The notes: generated by a model from the sequence alone, not told the origin. 24,168 nt of DNA from CAZUTO01 sp964623085 (GCA_964623085.1 CAZUTO010000027.1:1-24168); one strand, 5' to 3'; shown: positions 1 through 8,438, counted from the stretch's first letter. Numbers and translations are program-made.

Positions 1-58
<58 letters not shown>

Positions 59-77
59 CCAAACTCAGCTCCAAATT

Positions 78-151
<74 letters not shown>

Positions 152-297
152 CAAGCACCTAACTTGACCGATCAAAAGAAGTATTAAACTTCCCTAAACG
201 ATAGATGGGAGGGTCAACCTATCCACCTTATCAAGCCACATCTTTAACTCTAAAACCAAGCCAGACTCACTGCCTTAGCCATACAAATTCTTCCGGC

Positions 298-333
298 GAA
301 TGAGACATACTCGCAATCAAAGATTGCTCATTC
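298..333 (-). repeat. Imperfect hairpin in the tRNA-Gly/tRNA-Tyr spacer
   Basis: The 243-bp spacer 152-394 holds no gene. Its one visible structure is an inverted repeat. An inner stem GCAATC (313-318) pairs with GATTGC (322-327) around a 3-nt loop. An outer stem GAATGA (298-303) pairs with TCATTC (328-333), with a 9-nt bulge on one side. The spacer would be transcribed in the tRNA precursor, so the hairpin could be a processing or attenuation element; this is inference. Confidence 0.35.
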
Positions 334-394
334 CCATCCTTTCGCGACCCTACCCTAGGCCAAAAAAATCAAACACTCGACCTTCCTAGCTTTA

Positions 395-478
395 TGGTGG
401 TGGGGGGTGGATTCGAACCACCGAAGCTTTCGCGTCAGATTTACAGTCTGATCCCTTTGGCCGCTCGGGAACCCCACC
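395..478 (-). tRNA. tyrU: tRNA-Tyr(GTA)
   Basis: This is a class II tRNA with a long variable arm on the minus strand. The acceptor strand GGTGGGG (478-472) pairs with CCCCACC (405-399), followed by discriminator A and an encoded CCA. The anticodon arm TCAGA-CTGTAAA-TCTGA gives anticodon GTA. The length of 84 nt fits bacterial tRNA-Tyr. Confidence 0.97.
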
Positions 479-510
479 GCTTTTTCCACTATAAGTGCGC
501 ACTAATAAAA

Positions 511-586
<76 letters not shown>

Positions 587-633
587 CACGACCAAACACA
601 AGAGTTTCTTTGCCCCCGTGAAGTGGAGGCGGG

Positions 634-662
634 ATTCTATTGAAAGTTGCTTTCGGAAGCAA
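634..662 (-). promoter_or_regulatory. Promoter of the tRNA operon with GC-rich discriminator
   Basis: On the minus strand a -35 box TTGCTT (662-657) is followed by an exact 17-bp spacer and a -10 box TAGAAT (639-634). Directly after the -10 comes CCCGCCTCC, a GC-rich discriminator typical of stable-RNA promoters under stringent control. The boxes lie between the SPOR gene stop codon and tRNA-Thr(TGT). The -35 box sits inside a perfect inverted repeat, reported as a separate feature. Confidence 0.7.
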
Positions 663-663
663 C
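646..663 (-). terminator. Perfect 7-bp hairpin after the SPOR gene, overlapping the tRNA promoter
   Basis: GTTGCTT (646-652) and AAGCAAC (657-663) form a perfect 7-bp stem with a 4-nt loop, starting 4 bp after the SPOR stop codon. On the minus strand it is followed by TTTC, a short U-tract, so it may be a weak intrinsic terminator for the coaX-SPOR transcript. The -35 box of the tRNA promoter is embedded in it. Confidence 0.4.
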
Positions 664-666
664 CTC

Positions 667-1639
667 CTAGCAGCTTTTTTCCTCGATCTGAATCTCTGGA
701 AATTCAGAGCGAATTTTTTGCCAAAAACTATCGGCAATCGCTTTCGCCTGAGGGTTACTTAAAAAGAACTTAATAAGCTCTACTTCTTCTGGCAATCGCC
801 GCCGCTGAACGTCGTAACCCAGCTTTTTCGCATGTGCAACCAAGCTTGCAGAGTTCTCGTCACTTTGGAATACACCGAGGGACACACCGTTCTGATAAGG
901 CGGCTCTCGCATCATGATGCTTTCCAACCCATCTTTCCGCAAGGCTTCTACCAAAGCCGATGCCGCTGCAGGGCTCGCTTGAGACTCGGTATGCACCATA
1001 TATGGACCCAGCTCTTCTACAAATCTGACTGAGCGGACAACATCGTAGCCGCTTCGCTCCAGCTCCACACCTAAATCCACCGCAACCGTCGGGTCCCGCA
1101 CCTCACCGACCTCATAACAGACCGGCTCCGACTCTATCTCATTCTCGCTAACCTCCGACAGAGCTGCCTCTTGAGCAAGGGCNNNNNNNNNNNNNNNNNN
1201 NNNNNNNNNNNNNNNNNNNNNNNNNNNNNNNNNNNNNNNNNNNNNNNNNNNNNNNNNNNNNNNNNNNNNNNNNNNNNNNNNNAGCAAGGGCGGCTTCCAC
1301 CGACGGCACACCTTCAGCGACCAGTGTTTCCGCCGGTGACTCTTCTGCAGCGGTTTCCACTGGCGACTCTTCTGCGGCGGCTTCTGGCTCAATATCGATT
1401 TCGGTTTCAACTACTGCGTTTTCTTCGGCCTCGCTAACTACCTCTTCCATTACCTTGTTAGCCAATACTTCATCACCCGTCAACGACGCTAGCTCTGCAT
1501 CAGATAATTCATACAACAAAGTTAAAGATTCTCCTTCACGAACCGTCTCGACAGCGCTCGAACTCGGCCCGTCGGTTAACCACATTATGCTCACCACAAC
1601 GCATATTGCCGCGAGCATATAAGTAACCGCCTTCATCAT
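667..1639 (-). CDS. SPOR-domain inner-membrane protein (interrupted by an assembly gap)
   Basis: The product appears to be a bitopic envelope protein. After a double Met start comes one hydrophobic segment, roughly residues 5-22. A long Glu/Ala-rich linker follows, with repeats such as AAEESPVE. The C-terminal SPOR-like module runs from VHTESQASPAA through YQNGVSLGVFQ to KKLGYDVQ. SPOR domains bind denuded peptidoglycan, often at division sites; that role is known for the family, not shown here. A run of 100 N at 1183-1282 splits the gene. Codon boundaries fall exactly at both gap edges, so the true gap must be a multiple of three although 100 is not. The start overlaps the coaX stop by one base (TAATG), implying translational coupling. 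SPOR genes commonly follow coaX in Pseudomonas-like genomes. Confidence 0.85.
1183..1282. other. Assembly gap (100 N) in an Ala/Glu repeat linker
   Basis: The run of exactly 100 N is a placeholder. The same 9 bases, agcaagggc, occur on both sides, encoding Ala-Leu-Ala in the SPOR gene. This indicates a tandem repeat that the assembly could not resolve. The reading frame requires the true length to be divisible by three. Confidence 0.9.
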
Positions 1640-2403
1640 TAAGCTCTAACCTCCATAGGCAATAACGCTGCCAACCCATCTAACACAAGATCGGGTACGA
1701 CACTTACGCTAGATGGGAGAATATTTTCCAATAACCTAGCATGTCCGCCCGTGAGAATCACCTCGATCGAATCATCCACTTCTGCGCAGATACGGTCAAT
1801 AAAACCCCCTATCGCCATACTTACCGCATTTGCAATGGCGGAAGACGTCTTAACCCCAGGCTCAAAAGATCCTATGTGATTCGCATTCGGTATGCGCGCA
1901 CTGGGAATAGCGGTATTGTCTCTGAGTGAACCAAGCATGGTATCGATACCCGGCAAAATATAGCCACCGAGGTGCTGCTTTTGCTTATCAAGAATATCTG
2001 CTGTAATCGCGGTCCCCGCGTCCATCACCAAGCACCCACCTTCAACCATTTGGCTCGCGGCAATAATCGCTGCCCAGCGATCCACACCCATCTGAGACAA
2101 ATCCTCATAGCCACAGCGCACACCTGCACAAAACTGTTCTACTTGCGCGAAGCAAATAGGCGCCGAAGTCCAACCAACCCAGCTACCGCGAAGCGCGATC
2201 TCGACCTCTTGCCCTGCCACCGATACAACGCGACAACCGTCGATATTTTCACTGAGCGAATCCAAGCTTTGAAATAGCTCATTAAAACCTTGCGTATATC
2301 CTAGAGTGCCGCACTTTACGACCTTTCTCGCGGACAGCAAACGCCATTTTGCTGCAGAATTACCGCAGTCAATTTCCACTAGATTTGATGCAGTTGAATT
2401 CAT
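1639..2403 (-). CDS. coaX: Type III pantothenate kinase
   Basis: CoaX phosphorylates pantothenate with ATP, the first step of coenzyme A synthesis, in the cytoplasm. The 254-residue product fits the family length. Motifs in order are EIDCGNS (about 10-16, the phosphate-binding start), MGVDRW (105-110), VMDAGTA (126-132, with the catalytic-region Asp), GGYILPG (146-152) and LTGG (217-220). The frame stays open upstream to 2577, but that extension would overlap the ABC permease gene and does not resemble the family. ATG at 2403 puts the DCGNS motif at the usual distance from the N-terminus. No strong ribosome binding site is visible. The 119 bp before it hold no gene. birA, a frequent upstream partner, is absent; an ABC exporter occupies that place. 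Confidence 0.93.
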   Translation of the reverse strand: MNSTASNLVEIDCGNSAAKWRLLSARKVVKCGTLGYTQGFNELFQSLDSLSENIDGCRVVSVAGQEVEIALRGSWVGWTSAPICFAQVEQFCAGVRCGYEDLSQMGVDRWAAIIAASQMVEGGCLVMDAGTAITADILDKQKQHLGGYILPGIDTMLGSLRDNTAIPSARIPNANHIGSFEPGVKTSSAIANAVSMAIGGFIDRICAEVDDSIEVILTGGHARLLENILPSSVSVVPDLVLDGLAALLPMEVRA

Positions 2404-2522
2404 CGAGTGAGGCGCAATATTGGCTCTATAGTATGCAAGACATGAAATTACACGCAAGTGTAGCAAAGATGATCGATCGCAATCAGGAAACGGACCACCC
2501 AAACCGCAATCAAACTCATTAT

Positions 2523-3284
2523 TCAGGTCTTTAGCCGATAGCCTGTTTTGAAAACCCATGCGATAACAGCAAGACATACCACTAGGAAAAAACTGATCAT
2601 CCCAAGGCTAACACCAATATGGACATCAGCAACGCCATAGAAACTCCAACGGAACCCACTTACCAAATAAACGACAGGATTAAACAATGTCACCGTTTGC
2701 CAAACAGGGGGCAGCATATCGACTGAGTAAAACGTGCCACCGAGAAAGGCAAGTGGCGTAACAATCATCAGCGGAACGATCTGCAGCTGATCAAAACCGT
2801 TCGCAAGGATACCCAAAATAAACCCAAATAGACTAAAAGTAATAGCTGTTAAGACCAGAAACATGAGCATCAAAAAAGGATGCATGATGCTGTAGTCAAC
2901 AAACAGCTTGGCAGTCAGCAGGATCAAAAAACCAACAATCACCGCTTTAGTAGCAGCAGCGCCAACATACCCAATCACAACCTCATAGAATGATATAGGC
3001 GCTGACAAAATCTCGTAAATCGTGCCAGAAAACCGCGGAAAGTAGATGCCAAAGGACGCATTGGAAATACTTTGCGTCAGCAAAGACATCACGACCAATC
3101 CAGGAATAATAAAGGCGGCGTATTCGACACCTTCAATCTGCCCCATCCTGGATCCAATAGCGGAACCAAAAACGATAAAATAGAGGCATGTCGAAATGAC
3201 CGGTGAAGCAAACGTTTGGCCTACCGTTCGGATGGCACGTGCGATTTCAAAACGATATATCGCAAACATAGAGCGATAATTCAT
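2523..3284 (-). CDS. yadH: ABC-2 type exporter permease, YadH-like
   Basis: This is the integral membrane subunit of an ABC exporter. The 253-residue protein has about six hydrophobic segments. It carries the ABC-2 pattern: a loop SAPISFYEVVIGY after the second segment, then LAFLGGTFYSVDMLPPVWQ and LFNPVVYLVSGFRW near the C-terminus. Length and motifs match E. coli YadH. Its start overlaps the stop of the ATPase gene (ATGA), so the two are translationally coupled. The substrate of YadGH-type pumps is not established, and the neighbours give no clue. Confidence 0.9.
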   Translation of the reverse strand: MNYRSMFAIYRFEIARAIRTVGQTFASPVISTCLYFIVFGSAIGSRMGQIEGVEYAAFIIPGLVVMSLLTQSISNASFGIYFPRFSGTIYEILSAPISFYEVVIGYVGAAATKAVIVGFLILLTAKLFVDYSIMHPFLMLMFLVLTAITFSLFGFILGILANGFDQLQIVPLMIVTPLAFLGGTFYSVDMLPPVWQTVTLFNPVVYLVSGFRWSFYGVADVHIGVSLGMISFFLVVCLAVIAWVFKTGYRLKT

Positions 3285-4207
3285 GCCGGCTTCCTGACTA
3301 GATTTACAAAAATTTCTTCCAACGAACTCTGACTAGATTGAATATCTTTAAAGTCGATGCCCTGAATCTCTAACTTACGCAGTAGCTCGGCAATACCCTT
3401 ATGCTCTTGCTGACCATCAAAAGCATATATCAACTCCTCACCACTTTCAGAGAGCGAAAGAGAAAAATCATCAAGCCCCGCAGGCAGCTGTTCCAGTGGC
3501 TCTTGCAATTGCAATCGCAATTGCCGCTCTCCAAGCTTTTCCATAAGTGCCGTTTTTTCTTCTACCAAAATGATCTTGCCGCCATCTATGACGCCAACTC
3601 GGTCCGCCATTTCCTCTGCTTCTTCAATATAGTGCGTAGTGAGAATGATCGTTACGCCACTTTCGCGCAACTGGCGCACCATGTCCCACATATCTCGACG
3701 CAATTCAACATCTACGCCCGCACTTGGCTCATCTAGAAAAAGAATTTTTGGTTCGTGCGATAAAGCTTTGGCAATTAGTACCCGCCGCTTCATGCCTCCA
3801 GACAAAGCCATAAGCCTACTATTTTTCTTATCCCAAAGAGACAACTGCCTAAGGATCTTCTCGATCAAACTAGGATTACTGGCTTTTCCAAACAAGCCTC
3901 GACTAAAACAAACCGTACTCCAAACTGACTCAAAAGCATCGGCGGTCAGTTCTTGCGGAACGAGGCCAATCATCGATCGCGCTGCGCGATATTCCGAAAT
4001 AACGTTATGGCCGCCAGCTAAAATCTCGCCAGAAGTCGGCGTCACAATGCCGCAAACTGTATTGATTAGCGTCGTCTTTCCCGCACCATTCGGCCCTAGT
4101 AGAGCAAATATCTCACCCTTTTGGATATCTAGATTGATGTCTGTTAACGCTTTGTGGCCAGAGTCATAGACTTTGTTCAAACCCACTATAGAAATTATTC
4201 CCGTCAC
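3281..4207 (-). CDS. yadG: ABC exporter ATP-binding protein, YadG-like
   Basis: This is the nucleotide-binding subunit that powers the adjacent permease. The 308 residues match E. coli YadG in length. Visible motifs are Walker A GPNGAGKT (38-45), the Q-loop in GLVPQE, the signature LSGGM (135-139), Walker B ILFLDEP (155-161) and the H-loop His in TTHY. The C-terminal LEEIFVNLV is typical of this family. The start is GTG, supported by AGGA seven bases upstream. It lies 65 bp downstream of the cytochrome b561 gene and overlaps the permease gene by four bases. Confidence 0.93.
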   Translation of the reverse strand: MTGIISIVGLNKVYDSGHKALTDINLDIQKGEIFALLGPNGAGKTTLINTVCGIVTPTSGEILAGGHNVISEYRAARSMIGLVPQELTADAFESVWSTVCFSRGLFGKASNPSLIEKILRQLSLWDKKNSRLMALSGGMKRRVLIAKALSHEPKILFLDEPSAGVDVELRRDMWDMVRQLRESGVTIILTTHYIEEAEEMADRVGVIDGGKIILVEEKTALMEKLGERQLRLQLQEPLEQLPAGLDDFSLSLSESGEELIYAFDGQQEHKGIAELLRKLEIQGIDFKDIQSSQSSLEEIFVNLVRKPA

Positions 4208-4272
4208 ATTTGGTTCCTAAAAATACAATGCCCTATCCAATTCCGCTCTATATTCCAATCTAAATTAGTCAT

Positions 4273-4875
4273 TTATGATTTGTCAGATCTATTCCACGGC
4301 AGCATTTTCCGCATGGTATCGTCACGCAGCATAAAATGATGATATAAGGCCGCCGCTATATGAATAACAATAAGTATCCAGAGCACCCAAGGGCCAGCGA
4401 TCTTTTTGTGGAAGTAATCGAAAGGCGGTTCAAACTCGCTAAAAGGAATCGATAGCTTGCCAGCAACGAGCCACTGGAATAATTGCGTATTTTCAAACTG
4501 CGGGATTTCAAACAACCAGTAAAAGTTGATTGCCCGCCCATATGAAAACCAGCCGCTAAGCGGCATCGCAATCAATAAAAAATACAGTGCGCCGTGAGAA
4601 AACCGCGACGCCCATAACTGCCAATTAGGCGCATCTTCATGCTTGGGCCGAGGATTCATAAGCTTCCAAACAATTCTAGGCAGCACTAACATCAGCACCG
4701 AAAAGCCCATCATCATATGGATAGCCACGGCCATCCTCCTGCCATCAGTTCTAGGTTCGGTAAAAAAATGCCCCCAGTGAACCGCAATATATGCGGCCAA
4801 AACGAAAAGCGCTGTTGTCCAATGAAACCACTTGGCCACGGCACCGTATGTGTCATCACTATTTCTTAAACCCAC
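4273..4875 (-). CDS. cybB: Cytochrome b561 (CybB-type, di-haem)
   Basis: This is a four-helix membrane cytochrome of the PF01292 family; CybB passes electrons between quinol and oxygen species in the inner membrane. The 200-residue product begins with the family pattern VAKWFHWTTA. Candidate haem ligands are His18, His53, His156 and His172 in the four hydrophobic helices. The loop LSGWFSYGRAIN is typical of bacterial b561. The start is GTG with GAGG seven bases upstream. It opens the minus-strand block, and nothing suggests a specific role beyond respiratory or oxidative electron transfer. Confidence 0.88.
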   Translation of the reverse strand: MGLRNSDDTYGAVAKWFHWTTALFVLAAYIAVHWGHFFTEPRTDGRRMAVAIHMMMGFSVLMLVLPRIVWKLMNPRPKHEDAPNWQLWASRFSHGALYFLLIAMPLSGWFSYGRAINFYWLFEIPQFENTQLFQWLVAGKLSIPFSEFEPPFDYFHKKIAGPWVLWILIVIHIAAALYHHFMLRDDTMRKMLPWNRSDKS

Positions 4876-5203
4876 CCGATTTCCTCAAATAACCTAGATC
4901 AGCATTAACAACATGGAACACAAAACCGTAAAACGGGCATGCATTATTCAGCGTCTTGCGAAAAAATGCCGACATCAATCGCACTAAAAAATACGCCGCG
5001 AGCATTATCTGTATATGCAGATATGAATACTACGATTGATTAAAGTCCATTTTGGTTTTTCTGCTTGCACTCAAGGTTCCGATTTCAGATTAGCACGAGG
5101 CGCAATCTTAAAGCACACTCTTCTTGCAATTCATTACTAGCGTTGTAACTTAATTTCCATACAATGTTGCCCAGTATTAAACCAAGACAGGAATACAGCA
5201 ATC
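4876..5203. other. 328-bp divergent intergenic region
   Basis: No gene is visible between the divergent cytochrome b561 and dehydrogenase genes. A plausible promoter for the dehydrogenase is TTGCAA (5124-5129), a 16-bp spacer and TAACTT (5146-5151), which would give a leader of about 45 nt. A promoter for the b561 gene must also lie here but was not pinned down. No long inverted repeat or riboswitch-like structure was recognised. Confidence 0.4.
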
Positions 5204-6172
5204 ATGAGCAAATTTAAGGTTGTCCTGACGGACAATATTTTCCCAGACTTAGATATCGAAAACGAAATGTTATCTAAGGTTGACGCCGAATTAGTTGAAG
5301 TGACCGATCTAGCGAACCTTGCCAACGAAGTGAAAGACGCGGATGCGGTTATTAATACCTACGCGCAAATGACGCCAGAGATTATCGGCGGCATGGACAA
5401 GTGCAAACTGATTATTCGCAACGGTATCGGCGTCAACACGATCGATGTCGATGCATGTAATGCCAAAGGCATTATGGTTGCCAATATCCCAACGTATTGT
5501 ATTGAGGAGGTGGCAACACATGCCATCACACTGATGCTAACGCTCAACCGTAAGATTTTCCTATACAACCGCACCGTTCGCGAGGGTATCTGGGATGTAA
5601 AAGAAGGCATGAAGATCAATTCCGTTGTTGGCGCCACCTTGGGCCTAGTCGGCTTTGGCCGCATTCCTCGACTGATTAACGACCGCGCCCAAGCACTTGG
5701 AATGAAAGTGCTAGCTTATGACCCATTCGTGACGGCTGAAAACGCCGCTGAGGCCGGTGCCACTAAAGCAGAAATGGATCAGATCATCGCAGAGAGTGAC
5801 TTCATTTCAATTCACTGCCCATTGATTCCAGATACGCGGGGCATGTTTAACTACGACGTATTCAAGGCGATGAAAGATTCGGCCTATCTAATTAACACCG
5901 CACGAGGCCCCATTGTGAATGAGCCAGATCTAGTGCGCGCATTAGAAGAAGGGTTGATCGGCGGAGCCGGCCTAGATGTATTGATGGAAGACAAAGGCCA
6001 AACTGAACATCCGTTGTATAAGTTCGAGAACTGCATTATCACACCGCACGCGGCTTGGTATTCAGAGACGTCTATCCTTCGTCGTCGAACTCAAACGGTC
6101 GATAGCGTGATCGAAGTGCTAACGGGCAGCGGTGAACCTCACTCATTCCTCAACAAAGGAAAAATGAGTTAG
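5204..6172 (+). CDS. D-isomer-specific 2-hydroxyacid dehydrogenase, CtBP/SerA-like
   Basis: This is a cytoplasmic NAD-dependent oxidoreductase interconverting a 2-hydroxyacid and a 2-oxoacid; the substrate is unknown. The 322-residue product has the family catalytic set: Arg234 in LINTARG, Glu262 in GLDVLMEDKG and His282 in ITPHAAWYS. The Rossmann dinucleotide loop reads GFGRIP (150-155), with Pro where the last Gly of GxGxxG is usual. Asp173 in LAYDP is the acidic residue that usually selects NAD over NADP. The sequence resembles CtBP-like dehydrogenases more than classical SerA, because no C-terminal ACT domain is present. It is a single-gene unit with a strong terminator 30 bp after its stop. 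Confidence 0.88.
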   Translation: MSKFKVVLTDNIFPDLDIENEMLSKVDAELVEVTDLANLANEVKDADAVINTYAQMTPEIIGGMDKCKLIIRNGIGVNTIDVDACNAKGIMVANIPTYCIEEVATHAITLMLTLNRKIFLYNRTVREGIWDVKEGMKINSVVGATLGLVGFGRIPRLINDRAQALGMKVLAYDPFVTAENAAEAGATKAEMDQIIAESDFISIHCPLIPDTRGMFNYDVFKAMKDSAYLINTARGPIVNEPDLVRALEEGLIGGAGLDVLMEDKGQTEHPLYKFENCIITPHAAWYSETSILRRRTQTVDSVIEVLTGSGEPHSFLNKGKMS

Positions 6173-6204
6173 CGCTGAGGTTTCACGGCTATATGTCAGC
6201 CATT

Positions 6205-6235
6205 AAAAAAGCCGGCTCTTTGAGCCGGCTTTTTT
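6205..6235. terminator. Bidirectional intrinsic terminator
   Basis: GCCGGCTC (6211-6218) and GAGCCGGC (6222-6229) form a perfect stem with a 3-nt loop. It is flanked by A6 on the left and T6 on the right. It lies between two converging genes and can serve both strands. Confidence 0.93.
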
Positions 6236-6274
6236 ACTTAAGCACTTTACGTTCTTAACATCTTTGTCACTTAA

Positions 6275-7468
6275 TTATTGTCTTATAGAAATATCATCAA
6301 TCACAATTCGCTCATAATTTTCGAGAGAGAATTCGACTTTTTCTACATCGCGATAATCTGCCATAAAATAAACTGGGCCATTTGGTGAAATCGCCACACG
6401 ATCCTCGTGCACTAACTCACCATCTCGCCACGCTCGAATGAAGGCCGAATCTTGTTCACCGCGAGGCCAAGCTGCAGTCAAGTAGGCGCCAATAAAATCA
6501 AAGCCCTCTTCACTAGCAAACGATCCTGGGAAACCGGAGCTGTTGTAGGCAATAAACTCTCCTGAAATCGCACCGTTGATATACCCCCAGCCTCCGTAGA
6601 ACTTGGCATGTGTAGATATCCAATAGAGCCAATCCAACCCATGGTAGCCAGAGGGTATTTCGTAGAGCGTATCCGAGGTTGTGACATCGTCAAAGTTGAT
6701 TGTAATACTTTCCCCAGACCTCTCAGGTAACACCTCTTCAAACGAAATCTCCGAGAGTACAACACTCGCAGAAACAACTTCAAACTCACGAACAGTCTCG
6801 GCGCCTGTTTTCTTGTTTGTTGCCGTTAGCTGCCATCGCCCGGGCTCAGATGGAAAGCGATACCCCCCATCGGAATCAACATCCACATCTCCTTCCTGAA
6901 CACCGCCGCCTGATACTTTGAGCGAGATATCGCTGTGCCCAAGATCATCAGTTAACGCAACGACTCCCGAAACTTGGACATCCGCGCCTACACCGATATG
7001 TGCACAGGGAGGTGTCAAAATCATTTTGCCGCCAACATTCGAGTCGGCAATCGTATTCAGAGACTCATTAGGGCGCATATCAGATGTTATTTTCCAACCA
7101 TCCGGAGCAAACGCTTCCACACCGTGGGAACCTACTTCGAAAAATTGGGCCTCATCGGGCACACCTCTTCCCACTTGAAAATTTGTGAAGCCCGCGATAT
7201 TTGAAGTATTACTGGCAATGCTTCCATCCGGCCGCGTAATCTCAACATACAGGCCAGCATAGGGACGATCAGCCATATCGTATTTGCCGTTCAGATTATC
7301 ATCTCGATAAGCGAAACAAGATACAGGCCAAGTTGAAGGTACCTCGTAAACCGTATCGGCATTGACAACGTTGTTAATAACATAGTCAGAAACAAAATAG
7401 ACCACCACGCCAAGCACTACGCTCGAAAGTAGATATCTGCTTATTGATGAATAGGTTTTTTCGCTCAT
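6275..7468 (-). CDS. Membrane-anchored extracytoplasmic protein with SdrD_B-like Ca motif
   Basis: Function unknown. ATG at 7468 is preferred over the longer TTG start at 7531 because a purine-rich AGAGGAAG precedes it and it gives a clean N-terminal anchor (YLLSSVVLGVVVYFVSDYV). The 397-residue product then carries DDNLNGKYDMADRPYAGL, a Ca-loop pattern seen in SdrD_B/carboxypeptidase-regulatory-like beta domains. A second Ig-like stretch follows (VQVSGVVALTDDLGHSDI to WQLTATNKKTG). The C-terminal part is rich in aromatic residues (DWLYWISTHAKFYGGWGY). The phrase ADTVYEVPS near the anchor recurs as SDTLYEIPS before the C-terminal domain. No PEP-CTERM or other sorting tail was seen. It converges with the dehydrogenase gene across a shared terminator. 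Confidence 0.7.
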   Translation of the reverse strand: MSEKTYSSISRYLLSSVVLGVVVYFVSDYVINNVVNADTVYEVPSTWPVSCFAYRDDNLNGKYDMADRPYAGLYVEITRPDGSIASNTSNIAGFTNFQVGRGVPDEAQFFEVGSHGVEAFAPDGWKITSDMRPNESLNTIADSNVGGKMILTPPCAHIGVGADVQVSGVVALTDDLGHSDISLKVSGGGVQEGDVDVDSDGGYRFPSEPGRWQLTATNKKTGAETVREFEVVSASVVLSEISFEEVLPERSGESITINFDDVTTSDTLYEIPSGYHGLDWLYWISTHAKFYGGWGYINGAISGEFIAYNSSGFPGSFASEEGFDFIGAYLTAAWPRGEQDSAFIRAWRDGELVHEDRVAISPNGPVYFMADYRDVEKVEFSLENYERIVIDDISIRQ

Positions 7469-7527
7469 TGGTGTAGCAACTTCCTCTAATTTATTATGTT
7501 CTTCGTATGAAAACCGTTGTATGGCAA

Positions 7528-7728
7528 TCAACCTTGCTGCAGGATCTGATCTTTAGCGCCGAAGTCTAGTAATAAATCACTTTCGATCCAAAAATACAAA
7601 GCACTCTTAATGGCTTGCATTGACTCTAACTGCGAAGGATGCGGCCCAATATCATGTATGGTACTCTCATTCGCAACTATTGTGATCGCAAGACTGCAAA
7701 AAAACCACCTTCTAATAAAAGTTATCAT
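7528..7728 (-). CDS. Possible small exported protein (doubtful)
   Basis: An ORF of 66 codons from ATG at 7728 begins with a signal-peptide-like stretch (RRWFFCSLAITIVA). It ends with TGA overlapping a TTG in frame with the next gene. Against it, there is no ribosome binding site, its start is 5 bp from the divergent cytochrome b gene start, and it matches no family I know. It may be a small upstream gene coupled to the anchored protein, or chance. Confidence 0.25.
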   Translation of the reverse strand: MITFIRRWFFCSLAITIVANESTIHDIGPHPSQLESMQAIKSALYFWIESDLLLDFGAKDQILQQG

Positions 7729-7733
7729 CGATT

Positions 7734-8438
7734 TTGAAAAACGAAACAACGACTAAAAAATCATCCTCAAAGCTTATTTGGGATATCCCCACTCGCATTA
7801 CGCATTGGTTACTAGCACTAATGATTCTTGGGTCCTGGTACACAATGGAAGTCAGCTACGACATTACAAAACATAAGTATTGTGGCTATGCGATTCTGGT
7901 ATTGGTGATCTTCAGAATGGTCTGGGCGTTCATTGGAACCAAATATGCTCTCGCCAAAAATTGCCTGTTCTCACCAAAAGAAATCTTTAACTATGGCAAG
8001 ACGCTATTCTCTAGAGAAAAGAGCGCATACGCCGGCCATAACCCACTCGGATCGCTTGCAATATTCGCGATGCTACTGCTGCTGACGATACAGGTTGTCA
8101 CTGGTCTGTTCTCTGCCGATAACGACTACTACGAATTTGGCCCGCTCTATTTCTGGATACCTGAAGACCTTAGCTATCGACTCACAACCTTACATTTCCA
8201 GAATTTCGACTTTCTGCTTGCAGTGATCGGCCTGCATATCTTTGCCGTATTTTTCTATCTCATCGTGAAGAGAAGCAACCTCATCACGCCGATGTTTACT
8301 GGAAAGAAACCTTCCCTAGCAGAAGACCAAGAAGCAATTCAGCACTCGAAAAAAGGAGTGGCGTTAACACTGATCATCATTTGCATTGCGATCGTATACG
8401 CTATCGCGGTCTACGCACCCCAAGTCTCTTTCTTTTAG
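7734..8438 (+). CDS. Cytochrome b (b561/HyaC-like, di-haem)
   Basis: This is a membrane cytochrome of the bacterial b561/Ni-Fe hydrogenase b-subunit family, which moves electrons between the quinone pool and periplasmic partners. The 234-residue product starts with the family hallmark WDIPTRITHW. Four main hydrophobic helices follow, plus a fifth at the C-terminus (VALTLIIICIAIVYAIAVYA). Candidate haem ligands are His24, His47, His102, His154 and His168. The start is TTG at 7734, because the hallmark must be included and no ATG or GTG fits; no clear ribosome binding site is visible. The next gene, convergent across a terminator, encodes cytochrome c', and b561/c' pairs are common, so they may be redox partners (inference). 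Confidence 0.85.
   Translation: MKNETTTKKSSSKLIWDIPTRITHWLLALMILGSWYTMEVSYDITKHKYCGYAILVLVIFRMVWAFIGTKYALAKNCLFSPKEIFNYGKTLFSREKSAYAGHNPLGSLAIFAMLLLLTIQVVTGLFSADNDYYEFGPLYFWIPEDLSYRLTTLHFQNFDFLLAVIGLHIFAVFFYLIVKRSNLITPMFTGKKPSLAEDQEAIQHSKKGVALTLIIICIAIVYAIAVYAPQVSFF

Noticed and set aside
2404..2577. N-terminal extension of coaX to 2577
   Set aside because: It would overlap the permease gene, does not resemble the family, and the DCGNS motif is already at the right place from 2403.
3639..4169. 176-codon plus-strand ORF inside the ABC ATPase gene
   Set aside because: It is antisense to a complete, motif-rich ATPase gene and resembles no protein.
7529..7531. TTG start at 7531 for the anchored Ca-motif protein
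   Set aside because: No ribosome binding site is visible, and the ATG at 7468 has one and gives a compact anchor.
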